Made by a program: the position numbers and the translations under genes. Under the pieces are notes generated by a model that had not been told where the DNA came from, made no database searches, and saw only the letters and a program-made list of their open reading frames with translations. Positions 16,480 through 24,844 of a stretch of 49,018 nucleotides of DNA are shown here, piece after piece; the stretch's first letter is position 1; each line of letters opens with the position of its first letter. Location of the stretch: assembly GCA_030523305.1 (NCBI GenBank), contig JAUNIY010000006.1, positions 1-49,018 on the forward strand, in the 5' to 3' direction. This DNA comes from Eubacteriales bacterium. Lineage in GTDB: Bacteria > Bacillota > Clostridia > Oscillospirales > Butyricicoccaceae.

Positions 16480-17748
16480 TTGGAGAAATATATCATCAAA
16501 GGCGGACATCCGCTGGAAGGCGAGGTCACGATCAGCGGCGCAAAAAATGCGGCAGTTGCAATCGTGCCTGCGGCATTGATGGTTGATGGACCATGTATTA
16601 TCGAAAATGTACCCAATATCGTGGATGTCATGCTGCAATTTGAGATCCTCGAAAAAATGGGCATGAAAATTACACAGCTCGATGCGACGACATTTAAAAC
16701 GGAAAACAGTGGTGTCAATCTCGAAAGTGAAGAAACCTTCGAGCTGATGACACGGCTGCGCGCTTCGTATTATTTTATCGGCGCTGAGCTGGGACGCTAT
16801 GGCAGGGCACGCGTTGCCATGCCGGGAGGCTGCAATTTTGGCGGTATCCGGCCGGTGGATCAGCACATCAAGGGCTTTGAAAAACTGAACAGCTTTGTGC
16901 GCGTGGAGAGCGAAGGGTTTATTTCCGCCATTGCGCCGGAGGGGCTGGCCGGTAATCATATCTATTTTGACGTCGTCACGGTAGGCGCGACGATGAACGT
17001 TATGCTGGCCGCTGTGTTTGCAAAGGGACAGACGGTGATGGAAAATGTGGCGAAGGAGCCGCACATCGTCGATCTGGCCAACTTCCTCAATCAGATGGGC
17101 GCAAATATCAAGGGCGCGGGCACGGATAAGATTGTCATCAACGGCGTTGAACGCCTGCACGGCGGCACATATAGCATTATTCCGGATCAGATTGAGGCCG
17201 GTACGTACATGGCGGCCGTGGCGGCATGCGGCGGCGATATTTTGGTCAAAAACGTCATTCCAAAGCATCTGGAATGTATCAGTACCAAGCTGGAGGATAT
17301 GGGCGTGCGTGTGGAAATGTACGATGATTCCGTGCGCGTGATGCGCAAGGGGCCGCTGCGCCATACCAATTTAAAAACATTGCCGTATCCAGGCTTCCCG
17401 ACCGATATGCATCCGCAGCTGGCGGCTGTGATGTGTCTGGCGGACGGCTCCAGCCATATTACCGAAGGCGTGTGGGGGAACCGGTTCCGCTATGCGGAAG
17501 AACTGGAGAAAATGGGGGCGCATATCAATGTGTTTAAGGAAACCGCCGTCATCGACGGCATTCCGGATCTCTGCGGCACCGATGTGATTGCGCACGACCT
17601 GCGCGCAGGCGCGGCGATGGTCATTGCCGGCTTGGCTGCACACGGCACGACGACCGTGTCGCAGATCGGATATGTGGAACGCGGATATGAAAATCTGGTG
17701 GAAAAGGTCCGGGGCTTAGGGGGAGATATTAGACGAGTCACAGAGTGA
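16480..17748 (+). CDS. murA: UDP-N-acetylglucosamine 1-carboxyvinyltransferase MurA
   Basis: A 422-residue MurA, which transfers enolpyruvate from PEP to UDP-GlcNAc in the first committed step of peptidoglycan synthesis. K22 and N23 of GAKNAA and catalytic Cys118 in PGGCNFGGIRPVD are present, so the fosfomycin-target cysteine is intact. It starts at a TTG (16480) nine bases after AAGGAG; the next in-frame ATG would remove the active-site loop. It lies between the YycI-like gene and walJ, an insertion not found in the Bacillus wal operon. Many Firmicutes carry two MurA paralogues; which one this is cannot be decided here. Confidence 0.95.
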   Translation: MEKYIIKGGHPLEGEVTISGAKNAAVAIVPAALMVDGPCIIENVPNIVDVMLQFEILEKMGMKITQLDATTFKTENSGVNLESEETFELMTRLRASYYFIGAELGRYGRARVAMPGGCNFGGIRPVDQHIKGFEKLNSFVRVESEGFISAIAPEGLAGNHIYFDVVTVGATMNVMLAAVFAKGQTVMENVAKEPHIVDLANFLNQMGANIKGAGTDKIVINGVERLHGGTYSIIPDQIEAGTYMAAVAACGGDILVKNVIPKHLECISTKLEDMGVRVEMYDDSVRVMRKGPLRHTNLKTLPYPGFPTDMHPQLAAVMCLADGSSHITEGVWGNRFRYAEELEKMGAHINVFKETAVIDGIPDLCGTDVIAHDLRAGAAMVIAGLAAHGTTTVSQIGYVERGYENLVEKVRGLGGDIRRVTE

Positions 17749-17776
17749 GTACAGACGTGCGAGAAACTGAAAAAGG

Positions 17777-17806
17777 GGGGACTGCGGCGGCAGTTCCCTG
17801 TTTTTT
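17777..17806 (+). terminator. murA terminator
   Basis: 9-bp stem GGGGACTGC/GCAGTTCCC (17777-17785 with 17790-17798), GGCG loop, then TGTTTTTT. Confidence 0.75.
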
Positions 17807-17858
17807 GCCCGCAGCTGCCATGTGTAAAGGGGGATAATCTTTTGTTATGAGGGATAGG

Positions 17859-18662
17859 ATGAGTTTTTATTATTCCATTGCTTCCGGTTCTTCCGGAAAC
17901 TGTGCCGTGTGGCGCGCAGGTGGGACAGCCGTATTGATTGATCTTGGCGCATCGGTGCGCGCGCTGAACCAGGCGCTGCGCGCGATTGACATGCAGGTGG
18001 AGGATGTTACCGCCGTGCTGCTGACGCATGAGCATACCGATCACATCAAGGGTCTGGCGACGTTTGTCAAAAAATATGACCTGCCGGTCTATACGACATT
18101 TGGTACGGCGGCAGCTATTTTGCAAAAACTGCCGCAGGCGCAGGCGTCGCTGCATACATTTTCCGGTGGGGAGGCGTTCGATGTTGGCGGGCTGCATGTG
18201 CAGTCCATGCCGATTTCCCACGACGCGGCGGAGCCGGTTGCCTATCGGATCGATGGCGGTGGGTATGGATTGGGCTATGTCACGGATACCGGTTTTTTGC
18301 CGGAGCAAGTGCAGGCCGCCGTTTCCGGCTGCGATACCATCGTGCTGGAGTCCAACCACGATGTGGAAATGCTGCGCACCGGCCCGTATCCGATGTATCT
18401 GAAACAGCGGATACGCGGGAAATATGGGCATTTGTCCAATGAGGAATGCGCCGCAGGTGCGCGCATGTTGGCGCAGGCGGGCGCCAAACGGCTTGTGCTG
18501 GCACATTTGAGCGACAAGAACAACAATCCGCTCACGGCATTCCGGTGCACGCAGCGCAGCCTGAGCGGCTCAGATTGCCAACTATACGTCGCGCCGCGTG
18601 GCGCCATGGAGGAGCCAATTCCGCTGACAGAGGAGGGGATGCAATGCTCCATGTTCGCCTGA
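17859..18662 (+). CDS. walJ: WalJ/YycJ-type metallo-beta-lactamase-fold hydrolase
   Basis: A 267-residue MBL-fold protein with SIASGSSGNCAVWRAG at the N-terminus and the metal motif THEHTDH, a downstream PISHDAAEP histidine, VTDTG, and LESNHDVEML, all typical of the YycJ/WalJ branch. WalJ proteins are thought to be DNA exonucleases acting in double-strand break repair or coordination of division and replication. Start 17859 is chosen for MSFYYSIASGSSGN matching the family and GAGGG at 17849-17853; an ATG at 17847 with a distant GGGGG is the alternative. It overlaps the rlmH start, preserving the walJ-rlmH neighbourhood of Bacillus. Confidence 0.88.
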   Translation: MSFYYSIASGSSGNCAVWRAGGTAVLIDLGASVRALNQALRAIDMQVEDVTAVLLTHEHTDHIKGLATFVKKYDLPVYTTFGTAAAILQKLPQAQASLHTFSGGEAFDVGGLHVQSMPISHDAAEPVAYRIDGGGYGLGYVTDTGFLPEQVQAAVSGCDTIVLESNHDVEMLRTGPYPMYLKQRIRGKYGHLSNEECAAGARMLAQAGAKRLVLAHLSDKNNNPLTAFRCTQRSLSGSDCQLYVAPRGAMEEPIPLTEEGMQCSMFA

Positions 18663-19126
18663 TCTGCGTGGGCAAGCTTAAGGAGAAATTTTACCGCGAA
18701 GCGTGTGCAGAGTACGAAAAACGGTTACAGGGCTATTGTAAGCTAGATATCGTAGAATTGGCAGAACAGCGGTTGCCCGAGCATCCGTCGCAATTGCAGC
18801 TGGATGCCGCGCTGGCCAAGGAGGCCGATGTCATCCGAGCCAAGATACCGTCTGGAAGCAGGGTGGTGGCCATGTGCATCGAAGGCAAAACGCTGTCGAG
18901 CGAACAGTTTGCCGATCAGCTCAAGGGCTGGATGGACAGGGGGACGTCGCACATCAGCATTCTGATCGGCGGCTCCTGCGGGCTGGATGCGCAGCTCAAG
19001 CATTCCGCGCAGCTGCGGCTGTCGATGTCGCCCATGACCTTTCCGCACCACCTGGCGCGCGTCATGACGCTGGAACAGCTGTACCGTGCGCTGAATATCG
19101 CCGCAGGCGGGAAATACCACAAATAA
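18644..19126 (+). CDS. rlmH: 23S rRNA (pseudouridine1915-N3)-methyltransferase RlmH
   Basis: A 160-residue SPOUT methyltransferase that modifies pseudouridine 1915 in helix 69 of 23S rRNA on assembled ribosomes. The SAM-binding knot motif IGGSCGLD and the conserved C-terminus (MTFPHHLARVMTLEQLYRA, GGKYHK) are complete. The ATG at 18644 follows AGGAGGGG at 18631-18638, inside the 3' end of walJ, with a 19-base overlap. A very stable bidirectional terminator follows. Confidence 0.95.
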   Translation: MLHVRLICVGKLKEKFYREACAEYEKRLQGYCKLDIVELAEQRLPEHPSQLQLDAALAKEADVIRAKIPSGSRVVAMCIEGKTLSSEQFADQLKGWMDRGTSHISILIGGSCGLDAQLKHSAQLRLSMSPMTFPHHLARVMTLEQLYRALNIAAGGKYHK

Positions 19127-19135
19127 ATGCAAAAC

Positions 19136-19180
19136 AAAAGGATATGGAGATACTGCTTTGTTATCTCCATATCCTTTTTT
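19136..19180. terminator. Bidirectional terminator between rlmH and proB
   Basis: Perfect 17-bp stem (19136-19152 with 19162-19178) flanked by A-run and T-run, serving the convergent genes on both strands. Confidence 0.9.
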
Positions 19181-19210
19181 GATGCACAAATGCTAGACAG
19201 AATTGCGAAG

Positions 19211-20062
19211 TCAAGCGTTTTTGCCGGCAAATAGGGTTCCCACGGGATCCCCTTGGACTATTTCATATAAAGCTTCAGGAGCTTTTCCGTTTGTAATGGT
19301 GGTGTCGATACCCTGTGCAGTGGCAAGTTGCGCGGCCTGTAATTTGGTTTTCATGCCGCCGGTTCCACGCCGAGACCCTGCGCCGCCTGCCAGGGAATAG
19401 ACGGAGTCATCGATTTGTTCAATACGATGGATCAGCGTTGCGTTTGGATGCAGCCGGGGATCCATATCATATAGACCGTTGATATCGGATAAAATGACCA
19501 GACGCTTTGCCCTGCAAAGAACGGCGACAACAGCGGAAAGCATATCATTGTCGCCAAATAATCTGTCTTCCGATTCAATTTCGGTGTAGCTGACTGAATC
19601 ATTTTCATTTACAACGGGAATAATCCCCATTTCGAGCAAAGCGTTGAATGTATTGATCAAATTCTCTTTCTTTTCTTCTTGTTCGATGTCTTCGGCGTTG
19701 AGCAGGATTTGCGCGATGGTTTTATCGTATTCGCCAAAAAATTTGTCGTATAAATAGATGATGCTGCATTGCCCTACCGCAGCAGCCGCTTGCTTCATAC
19801 GCATGCTGGAAGGATGTTGTTTCATATTTAGTTTGTTCACACCCACTGCAATGGCGCCGGAGGATACTAAGATCACTTCATACCCCATGTTCTGAATATC
19901 GGAGAGGATGCAGGCAAGGCGGTCGAAGGCGCGTAGATCGCTTTTGCCCCATTCGTTTGTCAAGGTAGAAGTCCCCACTTTTACCACAATGCGGTTTTGA
20001 TAGAGACGTTGTTGTTGGGAGCGGAAATGGTAAAGGGATTGGATTTCGTTTGCATCAGTCAT
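19211..20062 (-). CDS. proB: Glutamate 5-kinase ProB
   Basis: A 283-residue amino-acid kinase that phosphorylates glutamate in proline synthesis. VVKVGTSTLTNE (phosphate loop), SSGAIAVGVN, NENDSV and LSDINGLYDMDP are all in place, and the GGMKTKLQAA signature closes the domain. The C-terminal PUA domain of the Enterobacterial enzyme is absent, giving the short form. The ribosome binding site reads AGGAG on the minus strand (about 20074-20078). proA is not adjacent, and it is divergent from a LysR-type gene, so the pair may be regulator and target; that is inference. Confidence 0.93.
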   Translation of the reverse strand: MTDANEIQSLYHFRSQQQRLYQNRIVVKVGTSTLTNEWGKSDLRAFDRLACILSDIQNMGYEVILVSSGAIAVGVNKLNMKQHPSSMRMKQAAAAVGQCSIIYLYDKFFGEYDKTIAQILLNAEDIEQEEKKENLINTFNALLEMGIIPVVNENDSVSYTEIESEDRLFGDNDMLSAVVAVLCRAKRLVILSDINGLYDMDPRLHPNATLIHRIEQIDDSVYSLAGGAGSRRGTGGMKTKLQAAQLATAQGIDTTITNGKAPEALYEIVQGDPVGTLFAGKNA

Positions 20063-20115
20063 AATGGCGGTTCACTCCTGCTTGATTTTTTTTCGTTTTC
20101 AGTTTACCATATGTT

Positions 20116-20144
20116 TTAAGATTACAAAAGCGAATGTTTATCAT
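20116..20144 (+). promoter_or_regulatory. LysR gene promoter
   Basis: TTAAGA (20116-20121), 17-bp spacer, TATCAT (20139-20144). The -10 element lies inside the palindrome at 20137-20159. Confidence 0.45.
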
Positions 20145-20159
20145 GTAATCCATGATAAA
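20137..20159. promoter_or_regulatory. Perfect palindrome, candidate LysR-type operator
   Basis: TTTATCATG-TAATC-CATGATAAA, 9-bp perfect arms, containing the T-N11-A pattern of LysR-type sites, in the proB/LysR divergent intergenic region. Confidence 0.55.
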
Positions 20160-20186
20160 TTCAGATAGAACAAGTAGGGTGATTGA

Positions 20187-21053
20187 ATGGATATGAACAT
20201 ACAGAAATATATGGCGTTTATCAAAGCTGTGGAATGCGGAAGTTTTACAAAGGCGGCCCAGATGCTGCATTATTCCCAATCCGGTGTCAGCCGTATGATT
20301 CACGACCTGGAGAAGGAATGGAACGTCAGTTTGCTGGAACGTGGGAAATCCGGTGTAATGCTGACGAGCCATGGAGTAAAGCTGTTTCCGTATGCCAAGC
20401 GTGTTTGTGTAGAATATGAAAAACTGCAAGCGGAAGTCAGCGAGCTGAATGGGCTGCGATCGGGGCTGATTCGCATTGGCACATTCTCGAGTGTAGCGAC
20501 ACATTGGCTGCCGAATATCATTGCAGCGTTCCAAAAGTCATATCCGGATATTGATTATGAGCTGCTGCTTGGCGATTATGTGGAGATTGAGCAATGGATA
20601 GGGGAGGGGCGCGTAGACTGCGGTTTTTTGCGTTTGCCAACAAAACCAGATTTTGAAACGCTTTTTTTGGAGCAGGATCGATTCCTTGCGGTTTTGCCAG
20701 AAAACCATCCGCTTGCCCGCCGGGAACGCATTCCGCTCGCAGCCCTTTGCGGCGAACCGTTTATGATGCTGGAAAAGGGCGCGAACGCAGAAGTTTCGGA
20801 GTTATTTGCACGCTGCAACCTGACGCCGGTAGTAAAGTTTACCACCTGGGATGATTATGCAATTATGTCCATGGTGGAAAGCGGCCTCGGCGTCAGCATT
20901 CTGCCGGAATTGATTTTGCGGCGAACATCGTACCGGATTATCGCAAAGGAGCTGGATATACCGGCATATCGAAACATTGGGATTGCACTGCGAAGCAAAA
21001 AAACGGCTTCCCCCGCAGTGAAATGCTTTTTGGAATATTTACAGTATCGCTAA
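20187..21053 (+). CDS. LysR family transcriptional regulator
   Basis: A 288-residue LysR-type regulator: winged helix-turn-helix at residues 1-65 (AVECGSFTKAAQMLHYSQSG) and a LysR substrate-binding domain from about 90 (IRIGTFSSVATHWLPNII). Small-molecule ligand unknown. It is transcribed away from proB; the palindrome in between overlaps its own -10 element, pointing to autoregulation and perhaps proB control. AGGGTG (20176-20181) precedes the ATG. The C-terminal end keeps the usual LLxYL-like helix (CFLEYLQYR). Confidence 0.93.
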   Translation: MDMNIQKYMAFIKAVECGSFTKAAQMLHYSQSGVSRMIHDLEKEWNVSLLERGKSGVMLTSHGVKLFPYAKRVCVEYEKLQAEVSELNGLRSGLIRIGTFSSVATHWLPNIIAAFQKSYPDIDYELLLGDYVEIEQWIGEGRVDCGFLRLPTKPDFETLFLEQDRFLAVLPENHPLARRERIPLAALCGEPFMMLEKGANAEVSELFARCNLTPVVKFTTWDDYAIMSMVESGLGVSILPELILRRTSYRIIAKELDIPAYRNIGIALRSKKTASPAVKCFLEYLQYR

Positions 21054-21091
21054 CACAGGTGGAGCAAGGGAAGCAATTGGTTGATATGGGG

Positions 21092-21135
21092 AAAGGCAGG
21101 CCGTCGGACCATTGTTGTCCGGAGGGCCTGCCTTT
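21092..21135. terminator. Hairpin between convergent LysR gene and pyrC
   Basis: AAAGGCAGGCC/GGCCTGCCTTT (21092-21102 with 21125-21135) with an inner GTCGGAC/GTCCG pairing. Only short T-runs, so termination strength is uncertain. Confidence 0.6.
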
Positions 21136-21137
21136 GA

Positions 21138-22421
21138 TCAAATGGGGTTTCTTTCGCCTATCGAGCAATACGTGCCACACACGATACCGATTATTTTCCC
21201 TGCGAGCGTATGGCCCGTGAACGGCGTGTTGCTCGATTTGGATTGGTAGGTGGTATACGTAACATCTGCATCCCAGTCGGCAATCATCAGCTCGGCACGG
21301 TTGCCTTCCCGGATCTCCTTGCCGGTCAGACCGTAGAACTGCGCTGGGTTCTGGCTCATGGCGCGCATCAGCTGCATCGGGGTCACGCGACCGGTGCGGA
21401 CAAGCGCAGAGTTGAGCACGGAAAATGCGGTTTCCAATCCAGTAATGCCGGACATCGACTGTGCAAACGGTTTGTTCTTCTGCTCTGCTGTGTGCGGGGC
21501 ATGGTCTGTGGCGACCATGTCGATCGTACCGTCCACCAGACCGGCAATCAACGCCTGCCGGTCGGCCTCGGTGCGCAGCGGCGGGTTCATGCGGGCATTG
21601 ACACCAAATTCCAGCACATCGTCTTCCGTCATGGTCAGGTGATGCGGCGTCGCTTCTGCATGGATGTCTGCGCCGCGCGCCTTGCCCTCGCGGATCAGGG
21701 CGACCGAACGCCCCGAGCTGACATGCTGGAACGCAACGCGCGCGCCGGTCAGCAGGGCAAGCTCAATATCACGCGCAATCATGTCCTCTTCCGATGTGCG
21801 CATGGCGCCTAGGACACCGAAGTGTTTGGCGGCCTCGCTACCGTAATTGACGCCGGGCGACAGGACATAAGCCGGATCCTCCTCGTGGAACGACAGCGGG
21901 ACACCCAGCGCCTTTGCCTGCTGCATCGCCTGATAGCACAGTTTGCCGCTGGTCAGGTTGATGCCGTCGTCTGTAAAACCAGGCGCGCCTGCGGCGTGCA
22001 GACGGTCAAAATCCGTCAGTTCCTTGCCTTTGAGTCCTTTGGTGATGGCGCAGGCCTGCAAAACATGGATCGGGACCTGCGCCGCCTTATCCTGAACATA
22101 TTCCAGCGTTTGCAGGTTGTCGCACACCGGGTTGGTGTTCGCCATGCATACAACGGTGGTATAGCCGCCGGCCATGGCGGCCGCAGCGCCGGTGAAAATG
22201 TCTTCCTTTTCGGTCTGGCCCGGGTCGCGGAAATGTACATGGACATCGACCAGGCCAGGGGAAATGGTGCAGCCCGTGGCGTCGATTACCCTTGCGCCGC
22301 CGATCGGCAGGATTTCCGGCGCGATGCGGCGGATGATGCCGTCATCCCCGATGAGGATGTCGGATTGTTCGTCTGTACCGGTATACGGGTCGAGAATGGT
22401 ACCGTTTTGAATGAGTAGCAT
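21138..22421 (-). CDS. pyrC: Dihydroorotase PyrC
   Basis: A 427-residue type I dihydroorotase, the third step of pyrimidine synthesis. The metal-site motif DVHVHFRDPG, GFTDDG, the histidine-containing HAEATPHHL, and MVATDHAPH are present. A strong AAGGAGG sits upstream of the ATG on the minus strand (about 22428-22434). It is the second gene after a DUF1294 gene, 33 bases apart. Other pyr genes are not in the window and no PyrR attenuator was seen upstream. Confidence 0.94.
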   Translation of the reverse strand: MLLIQNGTILDPYTGTDEQSDILIGDDGIIRRIAPEILPIGGARVIDATGCTISPGLVDVHVHFRDPGQTEKEDIFTGAAAAMAGGYTTVVCMANTNPVCDNLQTLEYVQDKAAQVPIHVLQACAITKGLKGKELTDFDRLHAAGAPGFTDDGINLTSGKLCYQAMQQAKALGVPLSFHEEDPAYVLSPGVNYGSEAAKHFGVLGAMRTSEEDMIARDIELALLTGARVAFQHVSSGRSVALIREGKARGADIHAEATPHHLTMTEDDVLEFGVNARMNPPLRTEADRQALIAGLVDGTIDMVATDHAPHTAEQKNKPFAQSMSGITGLETAFSVLNSALVRTGRVTPMQLMRAMSQNPAQFYGLTGKEIREGNRAELMIADWDADVTYTTYQSKSSNTPFTGHTLAGKIIGIVCGTYCSIGERNPI

Positions 22422-22454
22422 GAAAACGCCTCCTTGTATTGTGAAGTGTTGGGA

Positions 22455-22730
22455 TCAATGCGGGATGGCAGTATACCACAGCAGCACGCCGATGGCGAGC
22501 TGTGCGACAAAGATCAGCGGGATGCCGATCATAAACCGCTTGTGCAGGGTTTTGTGGCGGATGGCGCGCATGGTCAGGTAAACGCCCGGGCAGCCGCCGA
22601 GAATACACAGCAGGAACAGCGTCTTTTCGGGTACACGCCATGCACCGCGCTGGGCGCAACGCTTGTCGTGCGCCGTGACGGCGATGCCGGCCAGGTTGAC
22701 GACGGCGAGCCAGCAAAGAAAAATTTGCAT
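22455..22730 (-). CDS. DUF1294 family small membrane protein
   Basis: A 91-residue protein with three to four hydrophobic segments and the DUF1294 pattern: D-K..A....RVPEKTLFLLCILGG.PGVYL and an RHKTLHKRFM block. Function is unknown in the family. The ATG at 22730 follows AAAGGAG (minus strand, 22740-22746). It is upstream of pyrC and probably co-transcribed; I see no clear promoter on this strand in the divergent gap to dacF. Confidence 0.85.
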   Translation of the reverse strand: MQIFLCWLAVVNLAGIAVTAHDKRCAQRGAWRVPEKTLFLLCILGGCPGVYLTMRAIRHKTLHKRFMIGIPLIFVAQLAIGVLLWYTAIPH

Positions 22731-22788
22731 CGATCGATACTCCTTTGCATAAGATAACGGAATTTGGGATGGAATTTTGTGACTATGG

Positions 22789-22817
22789 TTGTTATTTTGT
22801 GTTCAATCGTGTATAGT
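22789..22817 (+). promoter_or_regulatory. Promoter of the D,D-carboxypeptidase gene
   Basis: TTGTTA (22789-22794), 17-bp spacer, TATAGT (22812-22817). Confidence 0.65.
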
Positions 22818-22880
22818 AGTGTATGGAACGTTTCAGGCCGAAACGGGAAAAATGACGAAGAATAGGAAGAGAACCAAACC

Positions 22881-24233
22881 ATGGGAAAGAAATTGATAGC
22901 GTGCCTCATGGCTGCGCTCCTGCTTTGCGGCGGCGTTAGCGCATGGGCTGCGGCACCGGAGGTTACATCACAGAGCGTTTGCGTCATGGATGCGGATACA
23001 GGTCAGGTCCTGTATGAAAAGGATGCAAAGGCAGAGCTGCCGATGGCATCCATTACCAAGGTCATGACTGCGCTGCTGGTGCTGGAAAACGGCGACTTGG
23101 GGGGGACAACGACGGCAACAGACGAAGCACTGGCAACGGTTGACCTGGAATCCACACGCGTCGGGTTTGTCGCAGGTGAGCAGCTGACGATAGATGAACT
23201 GATGTATTGCATGATGGTTTATTCGGCCAACGATGCGGCCAATATCCTTGCAGAAGCTGTCGGCGGGAGCGTCGATGCCTTTGTGGAAAGGATGAACCAA
23301 AAGGCGCAGGAGTTGGGCTGTACCCATACACATTTTGTCAATCCAAATGGGCTGGATGCTGATGGGCATTATACCTGTGCGTACGACATGGCGCTCATCA
23401 CCCGCGCGGCAAATCAGTATCCGGAATTCTCCAAATATTCCGGCGCAACCTCGTATTCCCTGCCGTCTGACAATGTGATCGGCGAAGGCTGGCAGGTCAA
23501 CACCAAGGTGGATATGCTGGACCAGTCCAAAGAGGTGTACGACCACCGCGTATATGCAGCCAAAACCGGATGGACTACCAATGCGCACAATACCTTTGTG
23601 GCCTGCGCAAAGACCGACAACGGCAACAATCTCATCGTCACATTGCTCAATTGCCCGATGAAGAACGGTATTTTTACCGAAACGACAGCACTGCTCAATT
23701 ATGCGGATGAGGAATATCCAGCGGTCACTGTGGCCGCTGGGGATTATGAAAAAGAAGCGCAAAAAGCGGCAAAAGAGGCCGGTGTAAAAACCGATACCAG
23801 CGTGCTGGAGGATTTCACGCTGCACTTGCCCAAGTGTGTCACAGCGGAGAATCTTGCCTATCGCTGTGATGTTGAAGGCGATGAGGCGAGCCTGCAGGTT
23901 ACGGTCGCCTCAGACAGCCGCAAGGCATACGAGCAGGAGACCGGCCAGTCAGGGGACGAGCCATTGCTCTCCATCCCGCTGACCGTCGAGGCAATGACCG
24001 ATACCGACGAAAAAGCGGTGGATGATGCGCCTGCGTCAGGATTGCTTGGCTTGCTGCATGGATTGCCGCAGATTGCACAAGATGCCATCCGGGTAGCAGC
24101 CATTGTCCTTTGCGCCATTGTCATCATGATCGTCCTGTTGTTCCTGTTGGGGCTGTATCGCCGCATCAAAAGGGCACAGATGCGCCGCCGCAACAAGGCG
24201 AAATATCATCACAATCATAGCAAACGGCGCTGA
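22881..24233 (+). CDS. dacF: D-alanyl-D-alanine carboxypeptidase (DacF/PBP5 type)
   Basis: A 450-residue S11 peptidase that trims the terminal D-Ala from peptidoglycan stem peptides. A signal peptide (residues 1-24, ending AWAAA) exports it. Active-site motifs: S57-x-x-K60 in MASITK, S115-A-N117, and K228-T-G230 in AAKTGW. A PBP5 C-terminal beta domain (about 270-360) is followed by a transmembrane anchor (about 400-425) and a basic cytoplasmic tail. This true membrane span replaces the amphipathic helix common in PBP5. It has its own promoter and terminator. Confidence 0.92.
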   Translation: MGKKLIACLMAALLLCGGVSAWAAAPEVTSQSVCVMDADTGQVLYEKDAKAELPMASITKVMTALLVLENGDLGGTTTATDEALATVDLESTRVGFVAGEQLTIDELMYCMMVYSANDAANILAEAVGGSVDAFVERMNQKAQELGCTHTHFVNPNGLDADGHYTCAYDMALITRAANQYPEFSKYSGATSYSLPSDNVIGEGWQVNTKVDMLDQSKEVYDHRVYAAKTGWTTNAHNTFVACAKTDNGNNLIVTLLNCPMKNGIFTETTALLNYADEEYPAVTVAAGDYEKEAQKAAKEAGVKTDTSVLEDFTLHLPKCVTAENLAYRCDVEGDEASLQVTVASDSRKAYEQETGQSGDEPLLSIPLTVEAMTDTDEKAVDDAPASGLLGLLHGLPQIAQDAIRVAAIVLCAIVIMIVLLFLLGLYRRIKRAQMRRRNKAKYHHNHSKRR

Positions 24234-24249
24234 CAGATGCATGCAACGC

Positions 24250-24302
24250 GTGCCGACACCGGTCGGCACGCCAGCCTCCCTCGGGATGAGGGAGGTTTTT
24301 TT
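24250..24302 (+). terminator. Double hairpin terminator after dacF
   Basis: First hairpin GTGCCGAC-ACCG-GTCGGCAC (24250-24269); second CCTCCCTC/GAGGGAGG (24275-24282 with 24288-24295) followed by seven T. Confidence 0.85.
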
Positions 24303-24777
24303 ATGCCTCGATATCGCCGAAGGTGCCGTGGATAAGCTGCAGCAGGTCGTTCGGGGAGAGATCCACCTGGAAGCCGACTTTGCCGCCCGAGACGATCACG
24401 GAGGGGAGCGCCCGTGCAGATTCGCTCAACACGGTTGGAAATTGCTTTTTCATGCCGATGGGGCTGCAGCCTCCGCGGATATAGCCGGTCAGTTGATTGA
24501 TTTCTTTGACATGGATCATCTGGACGGATTTTTCGCCAACAGCTTTCGCGGCTTTTTTTAAATCCAGCTCTGCGGCAACCGGAATGACAAAGACGTAATG
24601 CCCACCGGATTTCCCGACGGTCACCAGCGTTTTGTATACCTGTTCGAGCGGCTTGCCGATGGCGGCGGCAACGGTGAGGCCATCCACATGTTCGCCGTCT
24701 GTCTGATAGGAATAGTGCCGATACGGGATTTTTGCGCGGTCCAGGATGCGCATGGCATTTGTTTTAACTTCTGCCAT
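24301..24777 (-). CDS. ybaK: Cys-tRNA(Pro)/Cys-tRNA(Cys) deacylase YbaK
   Basis: A 158-residue YbaK/EbsC-type editing protein that hydrolyses mischarged Cys-tRNA(Pro). The essential lysine lies in QVYKTLV, and the GGCSPIGMKK loop and LSESAR segment are typical. AGGAGG precedes the ATG on the minus strand (24786-24791). The gene stands alone with its own promoter and is convergent with dacF. Confidence 0.93.
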   Translation of the reverse strand: MAEVKTNAMRILDRAKIPYRHYSYQTDGEHVDGLTVAAAIGKPLEQVYKTLVTVGKSGGHYVFVIPVAAELDLKKAAKAVGEKSVQMIHVKEINQLTGYIRGGCSPIGMKKQFPTVLSESARALPSVIVSGGKVGFQVDLSPNDLLQLIHGTFGDIEA

Positions 24778-24815
24778 AAAGAAGACCTCCTGAAGGAATT
24801 TTCGATTACGGCATT

Positions 24816-24844
24816 ATTATACACCAATAACCCAGGTTTTTAAA
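24816..24844 (-). promoter_or_regulatory. ybaK promoter
   Basis: On the minus strand TTTAAA (24839-24844), 17-bp spacer, perfect TATAAT (24816-24821). Confidence 0.6.
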
